Below are positions 37,128 to 48,400 of a stretch of DNA of 64,000 bases, piece by piece. Position numbers and translations under genes: made by a program. The notes beneath the pieces were generated by a model that saw only the letters and a list, made by a program, of their open reading frames with translations, was not told the DNA's origin and made no database searches. The stretch's first letter is position 1; each line of letters begins with the position of its first letter. Source of the DNA: Trachythela sp. YZ-2020 (taxonomy: Eukaryota > Cnidaria > Anthozoa > Malacalcyonacea > Clavulariidae); contig JADLSH010000184.1 of the NCBI GenBank assembly GCA_016169945.1, forward strand, positions 2,914,001-2,978,000, in the 5' to 3' direction.

Positions 37128-37556
37128 ATTTGCCAATTTTTTCTGAAATTGGCTTTCTGAAACAAAAGTTATCAGTGTTTATGACTCGTTCTTTTGAAAG
37201 ATAATTTCTAAAGTTTATTGTCTTCTATTGTCATAATCAACCAATCACAAAGCCTGTTCTATAGTTTCGTGGCGAGCCACGCAATTTCTGTACAAAGCGG
37301 ATGTTATGCAGAAATTACGCACAAAAAAAAGCAGCTAATGAACATGGCCCGTGTTTCACTGCACCGATATTTGGTCATTCTCATTCATTTATTTATTGCC
37401 TTCTGGTCATGTTTAGTAAGAAAAATATCCGGCAAACTAAAATGAGATTCATGCTCACAATTTCTCTGCGAACAGTATATTTTTACCTAACATCGCTCTG
37501 CTTTGCAGGTTGCATTAAAAGTGTTTACGTTTTGAAATAATAGCCGCTTTCAAAAG

Positions 37557-37740
37557 TGGGATACGGTTCCCCCGGGGTGGGAATTTGGCCACTGACTTGT
37601 GGCCCCACCACAGGGCTTTTTCACTTGTTTGTGATCCCCATCGTGGGACATTAGCACCATTTTTACAAAAATCAAAATTTTATCAAATTCCCAGGGATTG
37701 CCCTGGAGAGAATGGGCACGTTTGGATTTGACTGATGCAT
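37557..37740 (+). repeat. GGCCCCACCAC-type repeat shared by the units
   Basis: Related to 2760-2880 (unit A) and 57560-57730 (unit C): GAATTTGGCCAMTGA, TTGTGGCCCCACCAC and TGTTTGTGATCCCCA boxes in the same order. In all three it precedes the telomere-like array. Confidence 0.75.
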
Positions 37741-38323
37741 AAAACCGAGAGCGTTTCCACTTGGGGGAGGGGGGGTTTGCTCATTCCGAAATTTACCGAC
37801 AACCAAGGGCAAAAAAGCGATGTTAGTCGCTCAGCCTGGCCTCAGCGAACGCACAACGTTAATAATCCTCGTCACGCATTTTGGTTCAGCATATTTTATT
37901 GGGGACGTAATTTAGGGTGGTATGGGGGTATACTCCCCCAGAAAATTTTTGCATTTTTTATGCCTCAGAAGTGCATTTTCTGTGCTTCCTGAGAAGATAT
38001 GTAATAAAAATTGTGAAGTTTTTACACGTAAGAATTCAAGATTCTTAACGCACTTTTTAACTTTTTACAATCTCATCCCCAAGTTTTGAAATAATATTTC
38101 TTCCGTATACAATTACAAGCGTCAGTGAATTGGTTTTTTTCCCTTTTAATATATACACAATGTGAAAGTAACGACAAACTATTACTAGTATTAGAGATGA
38201 GTTGATTGTAGTTGGCTCTGCTAGAATATGAACAAGAGATGAGTTGATCTGGTTAGAGCGCTGCACTCGGCACGGCGAGATTCCGGCTATTTTCCTGGGA
38301 AATATATCTATGGCTATTTTCCT

Positions 38324-38557
38324 GGGCCGGTTGTTCAAAAGCCTGTTAACGCTAACCCCGGGTTAAATTTTAATCTGCTGTTCTGGTTTGTATACACATG
38401 TTTGTTTATTTCAAGACTTTATAAACAAAAACTTCTATCGCCCAGTACAAGGTTGATAGAAAAAAGTATTCATATTAATATAATCGATGTCGGGAAACTT
38501 GTATGACAGTTACCACTAACCCAGGGTTAAGTTAACCGGCTTTTGAACAACCGGCCC
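38324..38557. mobile_element. MITE with GGGCCGGTTGTTCAAAAGCC ends
   Basis: About 234 bp. Inverted ends continue into GTTAAC and an AACCC(A/C)GGGTTAA motif on both sides. The target duplication is not clear. Confidence 0.78.
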
Positions 38558-39602
38558 AAAACACTCGGTGTAAACAGTCAACTGGGTGACTGTTTACATG
38601 ACACAACCGGGTAACTCGCCATGGCGATATCCCGACAGAAAGATCCCATGTATATAAACACATTGCCCGCGTAACTCGCCAAAGAGCATGCAGGTTTCTT
38701 TTGTTTTCCTACTTTGATAAATAACATAGCCCAATCTAGCCCGCAAAAGTGTATAAAAGAAGCATAATTACAATGTTTCGGCGGTCAACTGATCCATGGG
38801 GTGGGGGGGCAAATCTCCTGTGACACCGGCATGGTAAGTACTCGCCTTGCCGAATAACTCGCTACCACATAGACAGACCCTATAAAGCCCCGTACAGACG
38901 AGCAAGATTTCCTTGACATGTTTTATTTTCCCGTGTGTACGGCAAAAAATTGACGAGTTTTCCTTGACAAGGAGCATTGTTCAATAGCTAGTCGTGCCAG
39001 ATTTTGAACAAGGAAAATTGTTCGTGTGTACGGCCGACAAGGAAAACTTGACAAGGAAATGCGCAGTACGACACTGCACACTTATTTTGGATCTAGTTGA
39101 GCAGCCATTGCCACTATAAACATGAAGTATTCACTTGTGTCGTTAATACACGGGCTTGTAAAACTTGTGAAAGAAAAATTGTTTTCCACTAACCGCATCG
39201 TACCGAATTTCTTGTTTCCTGAGCACTCGGGTAAAACTAATGACCACGACACAAAAGAAAATGCTACGGTACGTTCCGTTTGAAGTGGAAAACGGCCTTA
39301 AAAGCTACCGATTTTGTATTGATCTCTTTAGAGACTGCGGAAAAAGTACCACTTTTCTGGAATGAGAGTTCAATTTTTTCCTGGATTTAGGAAGTGTCCT
39401 TTTCCCATGATCGAGCAAAATTCTCGTACTCTTATAATTTTTCAGATTTAAGAGTGAATGAAATTCAAAAGAACTCAAAGAATGAAGTCGGGGAGGTATA
39501 ATGCTACGCTCCATGCAGTAATTCTGCAAATAATCTATGCAAATAACGTGTGCGAATATACTATATTTACAAGTCATAAAGCGAGTGTTTGTGCATTTTT
39601 AA

Positions 39603-39707
39603 AGACGTTTTCCACTTCAAATGTATCGTAACGTACCGTAGCATTTTCTTTTGAAACAAATAAATACGCTACGTTTCGGTACGAGACGTTTGAAGTGGAA
39701 AACGGCT
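39603..39707. mobile_element. Short Harbinger-like MITE, unit B copy
   Basis: About 105 bp, ends AGMCGTTTTCCACTTCAAA, TWA at the borders. It is preceded by GCGAGTGTTTGTGCAT as in unit C, so the insertion predates the duplication. An older third copy is at about 39170-39297. Confidence 0.75.
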
Positions 39708-39949
39708 TTAATAGTAGTCTGCCTCGCAGACGTCCTCCGAGGGTTTGAGCTATAAGGAAGCTGAGAGGCAGGCTACATTTATATCCGACGCAAGCTTAGT
39801 ATCTCGACAATACATAGATCGCGCAAAAACACTGGGCCGAGTGAACTGTGAAGAAACCTCAGTACGTCAAGAATAGTGTACTGCCTCGCAGAAGCTCGAC
39901 AGCAGTAATCGGGGTCACTTCCCATATTACTCTCCCAAAATTAAGTCAC

Positions 39950-40085
39950 AAGGATTAGAACTAGGATTGAGGTTAGGATTAGGGTTGAGGTTAGGATTTG
40001 GGTTAGGGTTGAGGTTAGAATTAGGGTTCAGGTTATGATTTGGGTTAGGGTTTAGCTTAGGATTAGGGTTGAGGTTAGGATTAAT
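39950..40085 (+). repeat. Telomere-like 18-bp minisatellite, unit B
   Basis: About seven degenerate copies of GAGGTTAGGATTAGGGTT, in the same position relative to the following spacer as in units A and C. It is the shortest of the three arrays. Confidence 0.88.
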
Positions 40086-40964
40086 TTTGTTTTTAAAGAC
40101 ATGGAAATTGAGTTAATAATCAAATAGTTTACAAAATTACAAATCTACAAACTACAATGTTCAATAAAAAAGCTGTCACTAAAATAGATGTCTTATATAT
40201 ACGTCCCCTATTCCTCCGCATATAAGCACATGTACCTATAAGCGGATATTTACGATTTTCCGAGGTTTTTTCGAGTGAAAATCGCCGTTTAGAGGCGCAT
40301 ACGCTTATAGAAATCCGTGTAAAAGGCTCTCTTGTTCTCCTCCAAAATAAACCACTAATCATAGTTAATAGAAAGACAACAATAATATCTATTGAAATAA
40401 ATAATAGCAATAACAGAATAAAAACGAACAATAACGTATGGCAGTGATATTTTTATACTGGAAGGCAATGTTTGATGCCCTAAGAACATTATTTACTCAT
40501 TAAAGTTATCCTTGTGTGCTTATTTTTGTTGTTTGTTGAACAATCTCATGCACTCAGATTTTGATAACTTAATTAGACGCCTATATCTGGGGGGGGGAGC
40601 TTATATGCTGGAGAATAGGGTACAATTTAATATCAATATTTCTCATATATGTGTACTCCCGCCACGTTTGAAGCTATAATACCCTATATTGTCACTTAAT
40701 ATAACATAAAAATACAGTTAGTTCTTCGTAGTTTGCTTAGAGATCAATATACGTTTCTGTTTGTGGAAAACACCACGTTTATTTATTAACAAAGCTTTCT
40801 ATCCGTGTACATCATCCAATAATTATTCTATATTATCATCGAATATATTGACATTATTTACACTGATGATGATTTACGCTCAGGGATCGAAAACTTGGCG
40901 AAATATATCAACGTGGCATTTTCTGCAAAAAATAGAAGTTAAAAATTTTTTGAAAATAATTTTG

Positions 40965-41475
40965 AAACAAATCAAAAAGCGATATTAGTTTTATTGAACG
41001 ACGTTTCTATGTTAAATCGTGCATTAAAATAATTACATTATTGCGTGAGAGCGAATGTCATGGAAAAGATGTCTCGAGGATTGAAGGTTGTTTTTCTATC
41101 TTACGAAAGTGACAGGGAAAGTACGAGCGCCTCCTATATGAAATGCTTTACATAAAGAAACTTTCACCATCTTTGAACACTCAGTCGGACTCCATACGTT
41201 CAAAACTTTATACTGAGGATTTATGTTCTATAATTTTTGTTACTGTTCGTTGTGTCTATGTGTTTTTTAAATTCTAAGTATTTTAGTGTTTATGTAATTT
41301 CTATTTTCATTTTATGTAATTTTAAGATTTGCTTGCTTGCACAATAATTTGTTAACGTGACACGGACCATTTAATTAAATCAACGCGATAATGTAGTTAT
41401 TTTAACGTGAAAATGATGTACGATTTAGCATCGAAACGTCGTTCAGTAAAACTAAGATCGCTCTGTTTGTTTCAA
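40965..41475. repeat. Foldback in the unit spacer, unit B
   Basis: Orthologous to the unit A foldback. The left arm is shortened (the ATCATTTTCAAG part is deleted near 41025). Confidence 0.7.
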
Positions 41476-41659
41476 AAATACAAGTGCTTGAAATATTTTT
41501 CATCAACTCATCTGTTCCAATAAAGTTTCCATAAATCTGATCTGTCAGACAAATGCATAGTTTCTGTGTAGTTTCGTGAACTTGATTTTCGTCAACACCA
41601 GATGTCTTGAACATATACATTCCAGCCAAGTTTTTACAATTTGCTTGGTTCCACTTCAA
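41402..41659 (-). pseudogene. Small ORF conserved between units (unit B copy)
   Basis: 85 codons, the longest unbroken version of the small conserved peptide (NQANCKNLAGMYMFKTSG, LCICLTDQIYGNFIGTDEL). The 3' part crosses the right arm of the spacer foldback, so its last 25 or so codons are repeat-derived. No start codon with clear context is seen in this frame; the ATG of the signal-like peptide lies out of frame near 41750. Confidence 0.4.
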
Positions 41660-41784
41660 ACTATAAATACCAACGATGACTGATTCTTGACAAGATAAAC
41701 AGGTGAAAGCAGCAACCAGACAACTGTTTCAATCAATCTTTTCACCATTTTGCTGATATAAAAGTACAACTGATATTCATCTCT

Positions 41785-42175
41785 GCTACCATTACCATTG
41801 TCATTATCATCATCACTACCATCGCCACTATCATAATGACCATCACCACCAACATCACCATCAGGAATATTACTACCATCTCAAAATCACCACTACCATA
41901 TCATAACCAGCACCGTCACTATCACCACCATCATAATGACCATCACCATGAACATCACCGTCAGTAATATTATTACCATCTTAAAAACACCACTACCATA
42001 ACCTAACCATCACCACCATCATAATGACCATCACCGGCATATCATATAACCACCACCATCACTATCACCACAATCTAAATTATCATCACCAACGATATCA
42101 CCATCAGTCATATTACTATCACCTCTAAATCACACGCCCCATGATCATGAACATCTTCATAACCAACACCATTAT
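41785..42175 (+). repeat. (CAT/CAC)n tract, unit B (short)
   Basis: Same family as the unit A tract but with the first half deleted. It joins directly to a truncated retroelement at about 42211. Confidence 0.88.
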
Positions 42176-42210
42176 ACGACGGGCATTGGTCGCAGTTGTC
42201 AAGGGCCGAT

Positions 42211-43310
42211 GTAGATTATCGATTTGGCGATTATGCGACGCAGGACTTCTCCAATTCCAATAGGTCTAACACCGGGATTCTTGTGCAAAGGAATGAGGCA
42301 GCAAGATAGATAGGCTTCGATACTCGTAGGCTAAATCCTCATTGACTTCAATATTTTGAGTTGCTAGTTTCGTTGCCATCGAAGAGCGGCGATCTTTACC
42401 AGCGTCACCATAATTGCGAGATACCAAGATATGTCTAAAGCATCTAGGCCAGAAGGGCCAGCAGCACCACGAGTCTTCATCGCAGCTTTAGATATTGTCG
42501 ATTCATCAATGTTTGCAAACATTGCAGGGTCAACAAAGGGAATGTCACCTTCAATCATCACTGAAGCATCAGCAGGTTTAGCCACAGGGTGTTTCTTTTG
42601 CAGGTCTTCCAGCACTTCGTCTGTAAGGGGAAGGACGCCACCGGAGGATTGCTCATCGAGTAGACGGATAGCTGCATTAACTTTGCCTTCGAGCATGAGT
42701 TTAGCAAAGGTCTTCGACAGTTGTTCTTGCGACATTTTCCCCCTCGAATTTAACATGGTCAACTGAATTGTTCTGCATTGTCAAAGGAGCGCATCAAAAT
42801 CTCCAATTTCCCACAAGTGAAGGCGTCTTTTAAGGCAGATGGAATGTTCCTTTGACGTTGACTTGAAACTAGGCTTCTGCAACAAAAGTGCTGGCATTAT
42901 CATAACTGCCTTCAGGGAAATGTCTTTCAAAGTCGCAGAGTCACAGTTCCAGGCGTTGATCAACCTACCGATCTCTTTTACAAAAGCTTTTCCAGCAGCT
43001 CCACTAGGCAACAAGAAAACATTTGACTGAGATCGTTCTTTGTATGAGTGCCCCAAATTCTTGGAGAAAAATCCCCGCCTATGTTGCTTTCGGAATCAGT
43101 TTCATCTCTCATTCTTTGACTGGAAGTTGGTTCTTCCACCCTGGGTTGGCTCTCAGATTGTGAAGAAGATATTCGAATACTTTTAATTTTTTTACGGCAG
43201 TAGTTTAAGTAAAGTGATCTTCCTCGGTCTGTATTGAAACTTTTAGCACAAAGTTCATTGTCATGTCCACTTGTAAGGACCTGTCGTGTTTGATTGCCAA
43301 ACATTGTTCC
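42211..43310 (-). mobile_element. Truncated non-LTR element with zinc-finger N-terminus
   Basis: Minus-strand fragments in order: a degraded C2H2-type finger (CAKSFNTDRGRSLYLNYC), GKAFVKEIGRLINAW and IMPALLLQKPS, then AFRL-type leader sequence with SGGVLPLTDEVLEDL, AAGPSGLDALD, and the start of RT ([23 protein letters not shown]). It stops abruptly at 42211, so most of RT is missing. The pattern matches a retroelement family common in cnidarian gene sets. It joins unit B spacer sequence at GGGCCGATG. Confidence 0.72.
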
Positions 43311-43850
43311 TTAAAAGATTTCGCAGTTGCACATAAGATGGCCGATAACTAGAGGAAAGTTATAAAAGAAGCACAGTTTAACTGAAAAATGGCATCACTA
43401 TGCTCCAGTTTCGACGTAAGCTTTACTTTTAATCTTCTCCTTGTAATGAAATGTTCAATTAAAGTTCGATAATATCTTCTAATTGATGCACGCGCAATTA
43501 ATTAGTTCCTAAATTGATCTAATTGGATGGCCGTTATGGCGCAAGCGATGACCTGACGTGACGATCGTTTGCTCGCGCGTCAATCAACCGTCCTGTGAGC
43601 GCGCGCTCACTTTCAAATTTTCCAAAATCTTCACTCGCCAAAAAGAACCCCACAAGAAAATCACTTATATTACAAAAATCCACAAACCGTTCACGCAACG
43701 TTGTGAAGAATTTCCTTACCCAAATGTAATAACAATAATACAAGTAAAGTCGTCCATAGCCTAAATTGACCATTGGTTACCAAAATTCCTCCGAATCTCC
43801 TTAACCCTTAAAAACGGCTTACATCAAGTTTCTGGAGGGGCTAAATCGTA
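43311..43850. other. Unit B-specific spacer
   Basis: Replaces sequence that A and C share at 5630-6140 and 61890-62420. No gene is recognised. It includes a GCGCGCGCTC-type stretch (about 43600). The unit resumes at about 43852 with ACACAAGTTAACTGTCTGG. Confidence 0.5.
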
Positions 43851-43958
43851 ACACAAGTTAACTGTCTGGTCTGTATATACAGTTAGCGCATTGCTTTGTT
43901 TGGGTTGTCTTTTTTCCGGAAGGTTTTTATACGATGCAACAATCTTCTTATCGTGATT

Positions 43959-45600
43959 TTATCCTTTCCAGTTATGCCATCCAGTTATAGCTGCCTCACG
44001 CTTAATACTGGACAACAAAGGATTTGGTGGAATGTACAGTCGAAGAAACACCATATCGCCATTTAAGTTAGGGAAAGCCAGCATGGTCTCTTTTGGGGAA
44101 AGTTTTGTTTGCAGTAGTGCATCACCTGTCAAGGATCGTTGAAGGGAAGACTCGATAACCGCGCCGGAGTCCATGTCATAAAATATTATAAAGTGACGAG
44201 ATGCAGCGATAACGACTTTGTCCTTGTTAATACAATATAATTTCGTACAGGAATCATCAAAATCAAACTTTACTCTTTGGCGATTACCGGTATCCAGATC
44301 AATTATCATACAGCCTAAATTATATAGCATGCCGGGAACAACAACGACTTTAGAATCATTACTGAAGCAACCTGTGAAATCGAGTTTACGGTCCATACAT
44401 GGTTCACAATAACAAACGTCATACACAGCTGGTTCCTCGGCATTTCTTTTCCAAATATAATACGTACATTTATTATCACCCAAGACAAAGGAACCACCAG
44501 GCGAAACTGTAACACTCATCATAGGCTCAATTCCAGGCAACGTGACCATTCGCAGACCCCCAACTCCGTTAACATCGACAACTTTTACGGGCTCCGTCTC
44601 TCCGCACTCGAAGTTGAGAAAGCCTTCTGAAAAATCAACGACTGCTGATAGGGGTACGAACTCGTTCACTAGATGACACAGCGACACTTGTTGGCTCTGA
44701 GTGAATAGGATCTTTAAATTGAAATCCACCGGGTATATTGTTAAGCTGGGAACACTGTCAAAAAAATCAAACACGAACAAAATCTTTTCCGACCACCAAC
44801 AAACAAATGACGATCCACTTTGATTGCTTTGGAAACGTTGTTCAACTTGGCTGGTATAGGCATTCCATATGTTGATATATCCGTCTGAGGTACAGGTTGC
44901 AAGCCGGGAGCCATCAGGAGAAAACGAACTCGAAAGAATTCGTGTGGGACGTAGCAAGCAAGAAGATTGCTCTTGTGTTTGGGCTAATGTCCTAAGGACA
45001 ATTATTTTTGCCAAATCTGCATAGAACCACATATCATCTTCAATCGCTGTAATTTTGCAGAAGTGGAAAACTATCTCAGGAATTGTAAAATAAAAGTTCC
45101 AAGCAGCGACCGTGGTGAAATGAGTACTTTTTATGACAGTCAAAGAATGCTCTTCCAAACCAGAAATACACTCCACATCATTGTAGGTTCCTGTAGACCA
45201 GGTTTTCCATTGTTTTTCCGATAATTTCGACGGTAAACATGATTCGGTTTCTAATATTTTAGAAGAATTTAAGTTCTTCAACTCCTGGTCGAAAACAACG
45301 TTCACATTTCTTACTCTGGAATACTCCTGGTTCCTTGAGCTTTACACTAGATGAGTTTCGCTTATCACTCCTTTGCCATGTAATGGCGTTCCAAACGCAA
45401 AACGAATCTTCAATGTTCTTCTTCTACAAATTTCCAGTGTGCAATGATGAATAACCCCGTGTTGCTAAAAAAGCACCAATTAACAGGCACTTTATTAACA
45501 GCACAAAGTAACGACAGCAACCTTTGCTTAGGAACGTCCCATAGTTTAATGGTGCTGGAACCGTTGCTAGTTACCAGCCTCTTGCCTTTGGGAGAAATAA
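43959..45600 (-). pseudogene. WD40 part of gene B, broken by frameshifts and a deletion
   Basis: Homologous to the gene A WD40 region. A long open stretch (45305-43959, about 448 codons) carries the same blades, for example SFSPDGSRLATCTSDGY. An extra base near 45271 (AATTTAAG where A and C have AATTTAG) shifts the frame just upstream of the ELNSS region. Further upstream, around 45420, another length change introduces a TGA before the FCVWNAITW segment. The first blades and the NACHT C-terminus are missing between about 45600 and 45634. With at least two frame breaks and one deletion it is best treated as a pseudogene fragment, although its 3' part is well preserved. Confidence 0.8.
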
Positions 45601-45633
45601 TATTTAATTATTATATACATAATATTCAATTTA

Positions 45634-47847
45634 TTAATTGAGAAGCCGTGAAATTCGTTCACGTAGTTCGTCGCTTATTACAGCACTTTGAAGAATTCTC
45701 CCCCAGACGGACCACAACATGAGTCCAGCTCCATTTTTAGGATAGATAGCTAACAAAACATCTATGAGTACATCATCCACACACCAAAAGAAACTTTCCT
45801 CCATTTTGCACTCTACTAGATGTTTTAAACCATGATCCAAAGCGTATTTCACGTCATCAGTTAAGTTCAAGTCATGTCCGGAGGTAACACGTTTCACAAT
45901 TTCTTCAAAAACATTTTCGCATATTAGCCAAAGCGATCTATTTCCATCACCGACCTCGACAGTATACTCGTGATCTCTGTAGCCCCTAGCTCGAAGCCAA
46001 TCAATAACGGATTTGTGAAAAACGGTCAACAGATCATCAGAAACGTAGAACAAGCACGATACCGTTTCATTAATTTTGTTAATGATGTTTTTCGTTTCGC
46101 GACAATCTGGAGCCAAACCAAGAGCCTGAGCGACGAAAGTGAGGGGAAGAGGTCCTTTGGAAGCAGATATCATTTCCAAAATTTTCAACACAACAACATC
46201 CTCATGTTTTAAGGCTTTAAGCTCGTCTTCAAGGCGTTTGAAATATGTTTGGTAAATAGAATCCAGTCCTTCTGGAAGAAACTTGATAATCTCGTCAAAC
46301 GTCATCTTCTGAAGATCATCGCGTGTTTGTAGCTCTGATTGAATGTAATACGCATACAGAAATGAACCCTCGCACTTTGTAACAACAACGGAAAGTAGAC
46401 TAATAATTTTACTCCTATACTTCTTACATAAATCCCAGTGAGAAAAGATTAAATCCTTGAAAGCTACTCCCCTGCCAGCTAGACTTGGAAGACAAGCCTT
46501 AAGATAAATTTGAAGATCTGACTCATTCTTGGCATCATTGTTTGCAATATCGATCTTTTGAACAACGCTTAGTTTTGCTACGGAAATCTCCGGCCTGCTC
46601 GTCACCAAGATCTTGATATACTCGGGAAGATCTGGAAAATAATCAGCAATCAAATTCATAATTTCATTCTTATCATCTGCTGCACTTTCATCCAAGCCAT
46701 CGATAACGACTAAACTTGGTTCGTCTAATTCCAATTCATCGAGGGGATTTTGCAAATATATTCGAAAGGCATCCTTTAGGCTTTGGACTTGATAAGGTCG
46801 CTTTAACTGATCAAGAAGCCTCTCTTTAAAACCCACGACATTTTCACACATCTGACTTGCGAGAGACTGCAGCATCATCATAGGATCTCTTAGGTTTGAA
46901 TTACTGAAATCACAAAAGTGACAAGCAGCCAACTTTCCATTCTTCTTGAAATCTTCACAGACTTTAGCTGCAAACACACTTTTACCAAACCCAGGTCCAG
47001 CTGTTAATAACAACATTCTTGAGTCGTGCTCATTCTTAGCAAACCACTCGTCAACTTTCTTTAATAACCATTCTCTTGTACCAGGAAGGAAGAACTTCAC
47101 TTTATTCCTAACTTTACAATTAAAATTATGCTTTGCGAGTTTTCGCAAGAGATCTTCATCACTCTCTTTGCTGCAATTTTTCTCAAAATTGTGACGGAGT
47201 TGTTTTATTCCATCGTGGTTTTCGTCAGTGATTCGTGCCAAACGATCTATAGAACATTCAATTGCTTCAAGCATTTGTATACACTCATCTTCTTGTAATT
47301 TCCAATCTTTGAGTATCTTCACATACACATCCTCTTCAGGCCCTAAAGGACAAGTTTTTAAATCGTCTAAATCTTTCTGTGGAATGTTCAATTCCACCAA
47401 CGCCTGGGAAATTTTTTGCCATAAAGATTCCAATGTTGCATTGTCGACTTGAGTCGACGTTACATGTGCATAAACTTCATTTCTTAACCACTTGATTCTT
47501 ACGATATTCGCTTGCGTTGATCTATCTGTGTCCAGAGGCATTACACCCCATCCTGCTGATGGTAAGCCACAAATGTTCCGGAATAGAACCGTAAGTAATG
47601 TGACATCAAAGGTTTTGGAATCTGGCGGGTTGCCGGATGGAGGGTACAGTAAATCCCACTGGGCATTATTGATAACTTTAAACTTTAACTTCAGAAAAGA
47701 TTTTTTGTTTGCAGCCAGCACCGCGGGTAAACTGGCAGGAGGATGGATCGTATCAAATGTATTTCTCAAAGCTTCAGTTCCTTTGTCAACCAAAAGTCTA
47801 CTAAGTCTGGTAAAATTTGCCTTTTCGTGAAGATCGACAGAAGCCAT
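45634..47847 (-). CDS. HEPN-NACHT NLR gene B, single coding exon
   Basis: Open frame of 737 codons from the ATG at 47847 (MASVDLHEKANF). I chose this start over one 22 codons upstream because the upstream residues look non-coding. Residues 1-165 match the HEPN domain of DZIP3/hRUL138-type proteins: ANFTRLSRLLVDKGTEALR near the start, WDLLYPP, LTVLFRNICGL, and RNEVYAH at about 123-129, a canonical RNxxxxH HEPN ribonuclease motif. A helical linker follows, then NACHT with Walker A GPGFGKSV (about 285-291), Walker B LVVIDGLDES and sensor ILVTSRPE. The frame ends in RISRLLN where gene A continues, because about 350 bp relative to A has been replaced by about 45 bp of AT-only sequence. The result is a HEPN-NACHT protein without its propeller. 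Predicted cytosolic; no signal peptide or membrane segment is seen. Confidence 0.82.
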   Translation of the reverse strand: MASVDLHEKANFTRLSRLLVDKGTEALRNTFDTIHPPASLPAVLAANKKSFLKLKFKVINNAQWDLLYPPSGNPPDSKTFDVTLLTVLFRNICGLPSAGWGVMPLDTDRSTQANIVRIKWLRNEVYAHVTSTQVDNATLESLWQKISQALVELNIPQKDLDDLKTCPLGPEEDVYVKILKDWKLQEDECIQMLEAIECSIDRLARITDENHDGIKQLRHNFEKNCSKESDEDLLRKLAKHNFNCKVRNKVKFFLPGTREWLLKKVDEWFAKNEHDSRMLLLTAGPGFGKSVFAAKVCEDFKKNGKLAACHFCDFSNSNLRDPMMMLQSLASQMCENVVGFKERLLDQLKRPYQVQSLKDAFRIYLQNPLDELELDEPSLVVIDGLDESAADDKNEIMNLIADYFPDLPEYIKILVTSRPEISVAKLSVVQKIDIANNDAKNESDLQIYLKACLPSLAGRGVAFKDLIFSHWDLCKKYRSKIISLLSVVVTKCEGSFLYAYYIQSELQTRDDLQKMTFDEIIKFLPEGLDSIYQTYFKRLEDELKALKHEDVVVLKILEMISASKGPLPLTFVAQALGLAPDCRETKNIINKINETVSCLFYVSDDLLTVFHKSVIDWLRARGYRDHEYTVEVGDGNRSLWLICENVFEEIVKRVTSGHDLNLTDDVKYALDHGLKHLVECKMEESFFWCVDDVLIDVLLAIYPKNGAGLMLWSVWGRILQSAVISDELRERISRLLN

Positions 47848-48400
47848 AACATTGCACGGGTTCACTGTAACAAAATGGATATTTTGGATAAGTTTCACCT
47901 GAGAGAGCATCACTCTTATATTCTAGAGCATTCCGTTGTTTATCATTGTGGGATGTTCCTCGGAACGACATATTGTAATATGCTGTGGAACATATGTTTT
48001 ACAGAAGAGTGGATTCAGATCAGATTAGAGCATAAACATTTTAACACAATCGTACCATAAAAAACTTGGCACATACATAGCCAACAACATTTTTGAAGAG
48101 CCAGACTATGCACTCCCAAGGCTACCAAAGATTGTATTTTTTCACAAGATTTTGTCAGACATTTGAACATATATCGGTGAGTGAGAGCAGAGATGTTGTT
48201 TTGAGACAAATTGAAAAAAGAATAATTGGAAAAAGAAGCAAGAAACTTGCACGAAATTTCTAAATAAAGTCCACAACAAACGAGGTTTCATGCAAAAAGT
48301 AACCCAGTCTTGACAGTTAAGATAATCTGCGGTCAGACAGAGTGAAACAATAAAATAATGGTTTATTAATTATTATTGGTCCAATAGGGACAACAGAACA
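47848..48400. other. Upstream region of NLR gene B
   Basis: No coding feature recognised. It has AT-rich sequence and a fragment of the TTAACCC MITE near 48310-48360. It would hold the promoter and 5' UTR of gene B, but no confident TATA or initiator can be assigned. Confidence 0.4.

Noticed and set aside
38230..38330. tRNA gene around TGGTTAGAGCGCTGCACTCGG
   Set aside because: Only a loose A-box resemblance. No B box or acceptor stem, and the sequence runs into a MITE.
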